Shown: piece by piece, positions 44,026 through 51,371 of the stretch
Layout of the letters: every line of letters begins with the position of its first letter
Position numbering within the stretch: the stretch's first letter is position 1
DNA from: an uncultured Bradyrhizobium sp.
GTDB lineage: Bacteria; Pseudomonadota; Alphaproteobacteria; Rhizobiales; Xanthobacteraceae
NCBI RefSeq assembly: GCF_936928535.1
Contig: NZ_CAKZHY010000024.1
Span: 1 to 51,371, forward strand
Direction: 5' to 3'
DNA: 51,371 nucleotides
Position numbers and translations under genes: made by a program
The notes under the pieces: generated by a model
Databases searched by the model: none
Told to the model about the DNA's origin: nothing
What the model saw: the letters and a program-made list of their open reading frames with translations, nothing else

Positions 44026-44124
44026 ATGTTCAGGATTTTCGTGGAAGAAGCCGCTGCACTGACGTCGATCGCGCTGTTCGTCGGGATGATCGCGATCTGG
44101 GCTCAGGTCATTCCGCAGCTGTGA
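44026..44124 (+). CDS. 32-aa membrane microprotein upstream of dnaE
   Basis: Short gene with ATG 44026, TGA 44122-44124 and a good ribosome-binding site (GGAG, spacing eight). The peptide has an acidic/polar start (MFRIFVEEAA) followed by one hydrophobic helix (ALTSIALFVGMIAIWAQVI) and ends PQL. I recall near-identical small proteins in other Bradyrhizobium sequences, which supports a real gene, but cannot check this here. Likely a single-pass inner-membrane peptide; function unknown. Confidence 0.6.
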   Translation: MFRIFVEEAAALTSIALFVGMIAIWAQVIPQL

Positions 44125-44307
44125 CGGAACCGGTCTCTGTAATGCCCCCTTGGGGAAAAGCGGGATGAGGCGGGGAAGCGGCAGCTCAAGCGTGGACTCT
44201 GGCGCGGCGAGCCCCCACCATTGCGAGGCGAGTCGGCCGGGCGAGTGGATGATGATCCCGACGTCGGCGACCGCTTCATCTCATCTGCAAGAGGCCGTCA
44301 CGCGACC

Positions 44308-47300
44308 ATGCCGAGCGCCGGATTTGTCCACCTTCACGTTCACTCGGCCTATTCGCTGCTCAAGGGCTCGATCAAGATCGCCAAGCTCGGCGAGCTTGCG
44401 AAGAAGGACCACCAGCCGGCGCTCGCGCTGACCGACACCGACAATCTGTTCGGTGCGCTCGAATTCTCCGACAAGATGGCGGGTTACGGCATCCAGCCGA
44501 TCGTCGGCCTGGAGCTCGCGGTCGATTTCGGCGACCAGGATCCCAACGCACGCAACGCGCTGCCGCCCTCGCGCGTGGTGCTGCTGGCCGCCCAGGAGCG
44601 CGGCTATCGCAGTCTGATGCGGCTGAATTCGCGCGCATTCCTCGAATCGCCTGATAGCCACGCCCCGTTCATCAAGTTCGACTGGTTCGACGGCGAGACC
44701 GAAGGCCTGATCGCATTGACCGGCGGCCCTGACGGTCCGATCTCGCTCGCGTTGGCCGCGGGGCAGGCCGAGGTCGCAGTCGCGCGCTGCGAGCGTCTCG
44801 CCGGCCTGTTCGGCGATCGCCTCTATGTCGAGATGCAGCGTCACAACGTCGACAAGGAACGGCGGATCGAGAGCGGGCTGATCGACATCGCCTACGCAAA
44901 GGGCCTGCCGCTGGTCGCGACCAACGAGCCATATTTCGCCTCGACCGACGATTACGAGGCGCACGACGCGCTGCTCTGCATCGCCGGCGGCCGGCTCATT
45001 GCGGAGACCGAGCGCGAGCAGCTCACGCCCGATCACCGCTTCAAGACCCGCGCCGAGATGGCGGTGCTGTTCGCCGACATTCCGGAAGCGCTGGCATCCA
45101 CCGTCGAGATCGCCGAGCGCTGCTCGTTCCGCCCGATGACGCGCAAGCCGATCCTGCCGTTCTTCACCGTCGGTGCTGCGGCGAGCACGGACGCCGCCGC
45201 GGTCGAAGCAGCCGAATTGAAGCGGCAGGCGGAGGAGGGGCTCGCCAATCGCCTGCGCGTGCATGGCCTGTCGCAGGGAACGACGGACGAGGACTACAAC
45301 AAGCGCCTCGCGTTCGAGCTCGACGTCATCATGCGCATGAAGTACGCGGGCTACTTCCTGATCGTGTCCGACTTCATCAAATGGGCGAAGTCGCAAGGCA
45401 TCCCGGTTGGGCCGGGCCGCGGCTCCGGCGCAGGCTCGCTTGTTGCGTGGGCGCTGACCATCACCGACCTCGATCCGATCAAGTTCGGCCTCTTGTTCGA
45501 GCGCTTCCTCAATCCCGAGCGCGTCTCGATGCCGGACTTCGACATCGACTTCTGCCAGGACCGCCGCGGCGAGGTGATCAGGTACGTGCAGGAGCGCTAC
45601 GGCCGCGACCAGGTCGCGCAGATCATCACCTTCGGTACGCTGCAGGCGCGCGGCGTGCTGCGCGACGTCGGCCGCGTGCTGCAGATGCCCTACGGTCAGG
45701 TCGACAAGCTGACCAAGCTCGTGCCGCAGAATCCCGCCGCGCCGGTGACGCTGGCGGCTGCGATCGAGAGCGAGCCGAAGCTGCAGGCCTTCCGCGATGA
45801 AGACCCGATCGTGGCGCGCGCCTTCGATATCGCCCAGCGCCTCGAAGGCCTGACGCGTCACGCCTCGACCCATGCGGCCGGCATCGTGATCGGCGATCGT
45901 CCCTTAAGCGAACTCGTGCCGCTCTATCGCGATCCCAAATCCGACATGCCGGTGACCCAGTTCAACATGAAGTGGGTTGAGCCGGCGGGCCTCGTGAAAT
46001 TCGACTTCCTCGGCCTGAAGACGCTGACCGTGCTCGACGTCGCCTGCAAGCTGCTCAAGCCGCGCGACATCCATGTCGATCTCGCCACGCTGCCGATCGA
46101 CGATGCCGAGAGCTATCAGATGCTCGCGCGCGGCGAGGTGGTCGGCGTGTTCCAGGTTGAAAGCCAGGGCATGCGGCGCGCGCTGGTCGACATGCGGCCC
46201 GACCGTTTCGAGGACATCATCGCGCTGGTGGCGCTGTATCGCCCGGGCCCGATGGCGAACATCCCGACCTATTGCGCGCGCAAGCATGGCGACGAGGAGC
46301 CGGAATATCTCCACCCCGTGCTCGAGCCGATCCTGAAGGAGACCTTCGGCGTCATCATCTACCAGGAACAGGTGATGCAGATCGCGCAGGTGATGTCGGG
46401 CTATTCGCTCGGTGACGCCGACCTCTTGCGCCGCGCCATGGGCAAGAAGATCCGCGCCGAGATGGACAAGCAGCGCGACATCTTCGTCGCGGGTGCGGTG
46501 AGGAACGGCGTGCCGAAGGGGCAGGCCGAGACCATCTTCGAATTGCTCGCCAAGTTCGCCGACTACGGCTTCAACAAGAGCCACGCGGCGGCCTATGCGC
46601 TGGTGTCCTACCACACCGCCTATATGAAGGCGCATTATCCGGTGGAGTTCATCGCGGCGTCGATGACGCTCGATCTCAACAACACCGACAAGCTCTCCGA
46701 ATTCCGCTCCGAAGCGCAGCGCCTCGGCATCAAGGTCGAGCCGCCGAACATCAACCGTTCCGGCGCGACCTTCGAGGTCGGCGACAAGGTGATCTACTAC
46801 GCGCTCGCTGCGCTCAAGGGCGTCGGCATCCAGGCCATCGAGCAGATCATCGAGGAGCGGACCAAGCGGGGCCTGTTCACCTCGCTTGCCGACTTCGCCG
46901 CGCGCGTCAATCCGCGGGCGATCAACAAGCGCATCATCGAGAGTCTCGCGGCCGCCGGCGCCTTCGACACGCTGGAGCCGAACCGCGCCCGCGTCTTTGC
47001 CGGCGCGGATGCGATCCTGGCTGCCTGCCAGCGCGCGCATCAGGCCGAGACCAGCGGCCAGAACGACATGTTCGGCATGTCGGCGGACGCGCCGACCATC
47101 ATGCTGCCGCAGATCGAGCCGTGGCTGCCGGCCGAAAAGCTCCGCCGCGAATACGACGCCGTCGGCTTCTTCCTGTCGGGCCATCCGCTCGACGACTATG
47201 CCACCGTGCTGAAGCGGCTGCGCGTGCAGAGCTGGGCGGAATTCTCGCGCGCGGTGAAGACCGGCGCCACCGCCGGCAAGGTCGCGGCCACAGTGGTGTC

Positions 47301-47811
47301 GCGCATGGAGCGGCGCACCAAGACCGGCAACAAGATGGGCATCATGGGATTGTCCGATCCCACCGGCCATTTCGAGGCGGTTCTGTTCTCCGAAGGCCTG
47401 GCGCAATATCGCGACGTGCTGGAGCCGGGCGCGGCCGTGCTGCTCCAGTTGGGTGCGGAATTGCAGGGCGAGGATGTCCGCGCACGCGTGCTGCATGCCG
47501 AGCCGCTCGATGATGCCGCCGCCAAGACGCAGAAGGGCCTGCGCATCTTCGTGCGCGACACCAAGCCGCTCGACTCGATCGCCAAGCGTCTGGCTGGACC
47601 GGAAGCTGCAAGCACGAACGGCGCCGCGCCAAAAATCGGCAGTCCCGGCATCGCACCGCGCTCCAATGGCGATGGCGAGGTCTCGCTGGTGATGATGCTC
47701 GACCTCGAGACCGAGGTCGAGATGAAGCTGCCCGGCCGCTTCAAGGTCTCGCCGCAGATCGCCGGCGCCATCAAGGCGGTCGCCGGCGTCGTGGACGTGC
47801 AGCAGATCTAG
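44308..47811 (+). CDS. dnaE: DNA polymerase III alpha subunit
   Basis: Replicative polymerase catalytic subunit (1167 aa). The N-terminal PHP domain has FVHLHVHSAYSLLKG (residues about 5-19). The polymerase active site has PDFDIDF (about 409-415, catalytic aspartates), preceded by GPGRGSGAGSLVAWAL. GFNKSHAAAYALVSYHTAYM is in the fingers/thumb; a helix-hairpin-helix region starts near ALKGVGIQAIEQIIEE, and the OB fold is near AGKVAATVVSRMERRTKTG. ATG 44308 begins the usual PSAGFVHLH start; the open frame runs 29 codons further upstream without homology. It is an essential gene. In many Rhizobiales I recall proS-lolC-lolD-dnaE as neighbours; here lolD is about 25 kb away. Confidence 0.97.
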   Translation: MPSAGFVHLHVHSAYSLLKGSIKIAKLGELAKKDHQPALALTDTDNLFGALEFSDKMAGYGIQPIVGLELAVDFGDQDPNARNALPPSRVVLLAAQERGYRSLMRLNSRAFLESPDSHAPFIKFDWFDGETEGLIALTGGPDGPISLALAAGQAEVAVARCERLAGLFGDRLYVEMQRHNVDKERRIESGLIDIAYAKGLPLVATNEPYFASTDDYEAHDALLCIAGGRLIAETEREQLTPDHRFKTRAEMAVLFADIPEALASTVEIAERCSFRPMTRKPILPFFTVGAAASTDAAAVEAAELKRQAEEGLANRLRVHGLSQGTTDEDYNKRLAFELDVIMRMKYAGYFLIVSDFIKWAKSQGIPVGPGRGSGAGSLVAWALTITDLDPIKFGLLFERFLNPERVSMPDFDIDFCQDRRGEVIRYVQERYGRDQVAQIITFGTLQARGVLRDVGRVLQMPYGQVDKLTKLVPQNPAAPVTLAAAIESEPKLQAFRDEDPIVARAFDIAQRLEGLTRHASTHAAGIVIGDRPLSELVPLYRDPKSDMPVTQFNMKWVEPAGLVKFDFLGLKTLTVLDVACKLLKPRDIHVDLATLPIDDAESYQMLARGEVVGVFQVESQGMRRALVDMRPDRFEDIIALVALYRPGPMANIPTYCARKHGDEEPEYLHPVLEPILKETFGVIIYQEQVMQIAQVMSGYSLGDADLLRRAMGKKIRAEMDKQRDIFVAGAVRNGVPKGQAETIFELLAKFADYGFNKSHAAAYALVSYHTAYMKAHYPVEFIAASMTLDLNNTDKLSEFRSEAQRLGIKVEPPNINRSGATFEVGDKVIYYALAALKGVGIQAIEQIIEERTKRGLFTSLADFAARVNPRAINKRIIESLAAAGAFDTLEPNRARVFAGADAILAACQRAHQAETSGQNDMFGMSADAPTIMLPQIEPWLPAEKLRREYDAVGFFLSGHPLDDYATVLKRLRVQSWAEFSRAVKTGATAGKVAATVVSRMERRTKTGNKMGIMGLSDPTGHFEAVLFSEGLAQYRDVLEPGAAVLLQLGAELQGEDVRARVLHAEPLDDAAAKTQKGLRIFVRDTKPLDSIAKRLAGPEAASTNGAAPKIGSPGIAPRSNGDGEVSLVMMLDLETEVEMKLPGRFKVSPQIAGAIKAVAGVVDVQQI

Positions 47812-47930
47812 CCTGATATCGTGCGGCAGCGCGTCGGCTCTGCCGACCGCAGCAAATGCGATCATGCCGTTGCAACCTGACGATGTTTCCGGCTAGCATG
47901 CCGCCGGGGAATGGAGTCTTTGGGGGCGTG

Positions 47931-48455
47931 ATGCTATTGCGTGGACTGATGCTGCTCGTGGCGGCAGCTTTGCTGTGCGGTTGTGAGACGACGGCGCGGA
48001 GTGGACTGGACTATTCGGAAACGCTGCGGAAGATCGGGCCACCGAAATCGGGACAGGCCCGCATCGTCGTGCTTCGCGAAAAGGGCTATGGCGGTCTCGC
48101 CGATGCGGGCTGGGGATTCAAGCTCGACGGCATGCCACACTCGGGGCTGAAGACCGGGACTTACGTCTATGCGGATCGTCCGGCAGGTCTGCATTGGTTC
48201 GACGCGGAAGAGGCTGGCTTTCCCGGCGTCACTCATGTCGAGTTTAATGCGCGTTCGGGCGAGACCTTGTTTTATGTCGCCCGCGTGAGCGAACGAAAGA
48301 ATGCCGTGATCGCAAATGCGAGCACCGGGTTGTTGGGCTACGGTCTCACGCTCGCAATGACCTCCGGCTACAAGAACCAGGGGCCGGTCGATTTCCTCGC
48401 GCTGGACGAGACAGCCGCGCGAACGACGATCGCGGAGCTGAAGCTGGCCGAGTAA
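47931..48455 (+). CDS. DUF2846-like lipoprotein
   Basis: Probable lipoprotein (174 aa). The signal (MLLRGLMLLVAAALLCGC) ends in a lipobox L-C-G-C, giving Cys18. The mature part has RIVVLREKGYGGLADAGWGF, HSGLKTGTYVYADRPAGLHW and FNARSGETLFYVARVSERKN, the pattern of DUF2846 proteins. The residue after Cys is Glu, so outer-membrane sorting by Lol is likely. ATG 47931 is chosen because the lipobox is then at normal distance; GGGGG lies upstream. Function unknown. Confidence 0.75.
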   Translation: MLLRGLMLLVAAALLCGCETTARSGLDYSETLRKIGPPKSGQARIVVLREKGYGGLADAGWGFKLDGMPHSGLKTGTYVYADRPAGLHWFDAEEAGFPGVTHVEFNARSGETLFYVARVSERKNAVIANASTGLLGYGLTLAMTSGYKNQGPVDFLALDETAARTTIAELKLAE

Positions 48456-48556
48456 GTGCGGGGCAGGGCGCTCGAGGGTTCGTGACGTCGTCACTTCGGA
48501 GAGGTAGAATAGCGCATCTGCGCTGATCCCGCCGGAACGGTCGAGGAGACCAACCC

Positions 48557-49297
48557 ATGTGCGACCATTGCTCTGAAGATCGCTTCAATCTGATGTCATC
48601 GTCACGCCGGTCTGCAATGCTGCTTGCAGCATCGCTGCTGGGCACCGCCGTCGCCGGCCGCGCCTTCGCCAAGGAGCACAAGGCGCCGCCCAAACCGCAA
48701 AACGTGCTGACGCCGGATGCATCGCTGAAGAGGCTGATGGAGGGCAATGCGCGCTACGTCGAGGGCGTGACGCGGCGCCACGATTTCAGGCATGAGCGCG
48801 AGGCGCTGGCGGGCGGTCAGAATCCGTTCGCGGCGGTGCTGAGCTGCGCCGACTCGCGCATTGCGCCGGAATACGCCTTCGACACCGGACGCGGCGATCT
48901 CTTCGTCTGCCGCGTCGCCGGCAATTTTGCCGGCACCGAGACCATCGCCAGCATGGAATACGCGGTCGCGGTGCTCAATGCGCCGCTGATCCTCGTGCTC
49001 GGCCACGACGCTTGCGGTGCGGTCGATGCAACGCTGAAGGCAATCAAGGACGACAAGCCGCCGCCGGGACATATCCCCTCGCTGGTCGACGCAATTGCGC
49101 CGGCTGCCAAGGTCGCGATGCAGCAGGGCGGAGAGGTGCTCGACAAGGCGATCCGCCAGAACGTGATCGACAATGTCGCGAAGCTGAAGGCGGCGGCGCC
49201 GATCCTCAATGCGGCCGTGGAGCAGGGCAAGCTGAAGATCGCCGGCGGCATCTACCGGCTCTCGACGGGAACGGTGGACCTGATCGCGCAAGGCTAG
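48557..49297 (+). CDS. Exported beta-class carbonic anhydrase
   Basis: Zinc enzyme interconverting CO2 and bicarbonate (246 aa). Zinc ligands and catalytic dyad are in place: Cys97, Asp99 and Arg101 in VLSCADSRIAPE, and His150/Cys153 in LVLGHDACGAVDAT. The N-terminus has twin Arg and a hydrophobic segment (SSSRRSAMLLAASLLGTAVA), so the enzyme is probably periplasmic, possibly through Tat. The first ten residues carry a CDHC motif. GAGGAG precedes ATG 48557. It stands alone between a lipoprotein gene and the caspase-like gene. Confidence 0.9.
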   Translation: MCDHCSEDRFNLMSSSRRSAMLLAASLLGTAVAGRAFAKEHKAPPKPQNVLTPDASLKRLMEGNARYVEGVTRRHDFRHEREALAGGQNPFAAVLSCADSRIAPEYAFDTGRGDLFVCRVAGNFAGTETIASMEYAVAVLNAPLILVLGHDACGAVDATLKAIKDDKPPPGHIPSLVDAIAPAAKVAMQQGGEVLDKAIRQNVIDNVAKLKAAAPILNAAVEQGKLKIAGGIYRLSTGTVDLIAQG

Positions 49298-49467
49298 GCT
49301 CAAGGCTGGGGCTGACGCAGAGGCGAAGCTTACGCGGAGCTGACGCGAACTGCCGGCATCGGTGGACGCCATGCCGGCGCCTCAATCCGAGCCTTTCGTT
49401 CAAGTGCCGTTCAGCCGGGCGCGCGCCTGATGCGTGGTGGACACTCAACAACAATTCAACAACAATA

Positions 49468-51371
49468 ATGGGCAAGCAAGCCATGCGCGGGACACACAAG
49501 GTCTTCCTCTGCTTCCTTCTGCCGATCCTCGTCGTTGCCGGCGCGCTCGCTCCGGCGCGCGCGCAGCAGCAGGAAAAGCGCATCGCGCTCGTGGTCGGCA
49601 ACGGCGCCTATTCCAAATCGCCGCTGGCAACCACCGCCAATGATGCCGGCCTGATCGCGCAAACGCTGCAGGCCGCGGGCTTCGATGTGGTCGGCGCGCG
49701 CGATCTCGATGGCGACACGCTGCGCAAGAGCCTGCGCGACTTCATCCAGAAGGCGCAGGCTTCGGGACCCGGCACCGTCGCCATGATCTATCTGTCCGGC
49801 TACGGCATGCAGCTGGCCGGCGAGAACTATTTCATCCCCGTCGATTCCAACATCGCGCGAGACACCGACATTCCAACCGAGGCGCTGCGCATCAGCGACT
49901 ATGCCCGCCAGCTCGCCGCCATCCCGCTCAAGGCCAACATCATCGTGCTCGACGCGGCGCGTGCGCAGCCCTTCGTCGAGGGCGGCCAGCAACCGATCGC
50001 AAGTGGGCTCGCGCTGGTCGAGCCGGATCCGAACATGCTGATCGCCTTCAATGCGGCGCCGGGCACGGTGGCGCCCGAGGAGCCGGGGCCTTACGGCATC
50101 TATGCGCAGTCGCTCGCCGAGATGATCCGCACCGGCGGCCTGGCGTTGCCGGAGGTGTTCGACCGCGTCCGCCTGCGCGTCAACGAGGCCTCGAAAGGCG
50201 CGCAGGTGCCGTGGGACGACCAGAAGATCTCCGCACAGTTCACCTTCTTCGATCGTGCCCCCGACGCGCCACCGCCAGCGGCCGCGCCCGATCAGGTCGC
50301 AGCGATCCGCAACAAGCCGATTCGCGATCTCGGCGTGCAGGATGCCTATGCCGCCGCGCTCGAGCGCGACACGCTGCCGGCCTATGAGGATTTTCTCGCA
50401 GCCTATCCCGGTGATCCCCTTGCCAAGCGCGTGATGGCGATCGTCGCGGCACGCCGCGAGGCGATCACCTGGCGGCGGACCTATCGCGCCGATACGCCTG
50501 ATGCCTATTGGTCGTATCTGCGCCGCTATCCACGCGGGCCGCATGCGGGCGATGCACGGCGCAGGCTTGCGATCCTGACTGCACCGCTGGAGCCGCCGCC
50601 GACCTTCGCGATGATGGACTATGACGTGCCGCCGCCGCCGCCGGAGGAGGTCGTCTATGTCGATCGTCCGGTGCTGTATTTCAGCGATCCTGACTTTGGC
50701 TTCGTGCCGCCTCCGCCACCGCCGGTCTATTTTTGCCCCCCGCCGCCGCCTGACTTCGTGGTGCTGCCGCCGCCGCTGCCGGTGGTCGGCCTGTTCGTGC
50801 TGCCGCAGCCGGTGTTCGTGCCGATCCCGGCGTTCTACAGTCCGCCGGTCTATGTCGCACCGCCGCCGAACAACATCATCTTCAACAACATCCACAACAC
50901 CACGGTCATCAACACCGTGATCAACCAGCCGCCGGCGCCGCTGCCGGCCGGCAATGCGGCTGCGGCCGCAGCCATTGCCGCGAACGGGCCAGGGCGCCCG
51001 AGCGGGATGACGCAGGTGCCGAAGGTCGTGCAGCAGCAGGCGCAACAGATCCAGGCCAATCCGAGCCAGCCGCTCAAGCCGAGCCAGGCGGCGCTCGTCA
51101 GCAACCCCGCGGCAAAGCCGGCGGCAATGAAGGTGATGCAGGTCCACGCGACGCCAACCGGAACGCCGACGGGAGTGGCGCCGCCGACACCGCCGGCGCA
51201 GGGTCATGCGCTTCCTGTTCCGGGGACGCAGAACACGCCGGCCGCGCCAGCCGGTGCGGCCCAGGTCCCCAGCGGCAAGCTGGCGCCGGCGGCAAATGCG
51301 CCCGGCACTGGCCAGCCACCGGCCCACCCCACCACGGCGACCGCGCTTGGCACCACGACCACGACCGCCCC
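49468..51371 (+). CDS. Caspase-fold protein with lost catalytic dyad (3' end outside window)
   Basis: Exported protein, incomplete at the window end (634 codons visible). A signal peptide (KVFLCFLLPILVVAGALAPA) is followed by a caspase/peptidase C14-like domain of about 230 residues: EKRIALVVGNGAYSKSPLAT, then TVAMIYLSGYGMQLAGENYF where the usual catalytic His of SGHG is Tyr (codon 49801-49803, about residue 112), and ANIIVLDAARAQPF where the usual Cys of DACR is Ala (codon 49957-49959, about residue 164). A helical middle follows (DAYAAALERDTLPAYEDFLA), then a Pro-rich part (MMDYDVPPPPPEEVVYVDRP) and an Ala/Pro-rich tail. ATG 49468 and ATG 49483 are both possible starts. Probably a pseudoenzyme of the periplasm or envelope. 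Confidence 0.85.
   Translation, partial: MGKQAMRGTHKVFLCFLLPILVVAGALAPARAQQQEKRIALVVGNGAYSKSPLATTANDAGLIAQTLQAAGFDVVGARDLDGDTLRKSLRDFIQKAQASGPGTVAMIYLSGYGMQLAGENYFIPVDSNIARDTDIPTEALRISDYARQLAAIPLKANIIVLDAARAQPFVEGGQQPIASGLALVEPDPNMLIAFNAAPGTVAPEEPGPYGIYAQSLAEMIRTGGLALPEVFDRVRLRVNEASKGAQVPWDDQKISAQFTFFDRAPDAPPPAAAPDQVAAIRNKPIRDLGVQDAYAAALERDTLPAYEDFLAAYPGDPLAKRVMAIVAARREAITWRRTYRADTPDAYWSYLRRYPRGPHAGDARRRLAILTAPLEPPPTFAMMDYDVPPPPPEEVVYVDRPVLYFSDPDFGFVPPPPPPVYFCPPPPPDFVVLPPPLPVVGLFVLPQPVFVPIPAFYSPPVYVAPPPNNIIFNNIHNTTVINTVINQPPAPLPAGNAAAAAAIAANGPGRPSGMTQVPKVVQQQAQQIQANPSQPLKPSQAALVSNPAAKPAAMKVMQVHATPTGTPTGVAPPTPPAQGHALPVPGTQNTPAAPAGAAQVPSGKLAPAANAPGTGQPPAHPTTATALGTTTTTA

Noticed and set aside
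45904..47865. 653-codon minus-strand ORF across dnaE (and 44281-45873)
   Set aside because: Antisense shadow of a strongly supported essential gene.
49456..51327. 623-codon minus-strand ORF
   Set aside because: Antisense to the caspase-fold gene; Arg-rich shadow. The plus frame has a signal peptide and fold motifs.
1..51371. tRNA, rRNA, CRISPR arrays, insertion sequences, phage genes
   Set aside because: No cloverleaf, spaced short-repeat array, transposase motif or integrase motif was seen on reading both strands; short or degenerate examples could have been missed without computation.

Overview
The window looks like chromosomal DNA of a Bradyrhizobium-type alphaproteobacterium (Nitrobacteraceae). 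The signs are high GC, long spurious antisense ORFs, a 439-aa alphaproteobacterial-type prolyl-tRNA synthetase next to lolC-lolD, a DnaE of about 1167 aa, an Omp31-like beta-barrel porin, a copper-acquisition cluster resembling the pcuABCDE operon of Bradyrhizobium, and many short Ala-rich secreted proteins. No tRNA, rRNA, CRISPR array, insertion sequence, integrase or phage gene was seen. The species call is inference from gene content only.

Layout. 1-3.3 kb: a secreted hypothetical protein, an orphan ABC-type substrate-binding protein and a secreted BamE-like hypothetical protein. 3.6-4.8 kb: chromate transporter chrA. 5.0-8.6 kb (minus): a complete sugar-type ABC importer (binding protein, tandem ATPase, permease). 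8.7-9.1 kb (minus): a single-domain globin with a perfect intrinsic terminator in its short leader. 9.6-15.2 kb: a copper cluster (DUF2946 protein, TonB receptor, PCuAC chaperone, YcnI-like protein, CopC-CopD fusion). 15.4-18.8 kb: proS, lolC, lolD. 19.0-32.8 kb: an accessory-looking block of small secreted proteins, a membrane protein, an outer-membrane SphA/MetA-like protein and a one-direction run of arylsulfatase, DUF1254/DUF1214 protein, DUF2721 membrane protein and an octaheme cytochrome c with a TPR tail, then a medium-chain dehydrogenase and a Gly/Ser-rich secreted protein. 33.0-33.8 kb: an MmyB-type regulator. 33.8-40.5 kb: a divergent IclR regulator and a catabolic cluster (crotonase, NDP-forming acyl-CoA synthetase, DASS/SLC13 transporter, DHDPS-family aldolase). 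40.5-44.1 kb: a ClpP-fold periplasmic protein, a transglutaminase-like protein, a porin and a 32-aa membrane microprotein. 44.3-51.4 kb: dnaE, a DUF2846-type lipoprotein, an exported beta-carbonic anhydrase and a caspase-fold protein cut by the window end.

The most interesting signals concern regulation and unusual protein variants. Three TTGA-N6-TCAA sites (FNR/FixK type) lie 60-85 bp upstream of start codons at about 20.6, 20.8 and 23.6 kb; one precedes the arylsulfatase/octaheme-cytochrome run, suggesting an oxygen-responsive periplasmic module without an assigned function. A nearly exact 22-bp repeat lies upstream of both the MmyB-type regulator and the dehydrogenase, and is a candidate shared operator. 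The caspase-fold protein has Tyr and Ala where the catalytic His and Cys should be. The globin leader can be drawn as a terminator/antiterminator switch. The genes proS-lolC-lolD and dnaE, which I recall as neighbours in many Rhizobiales, are about 25 kb apart here, which suggests an inserted block.
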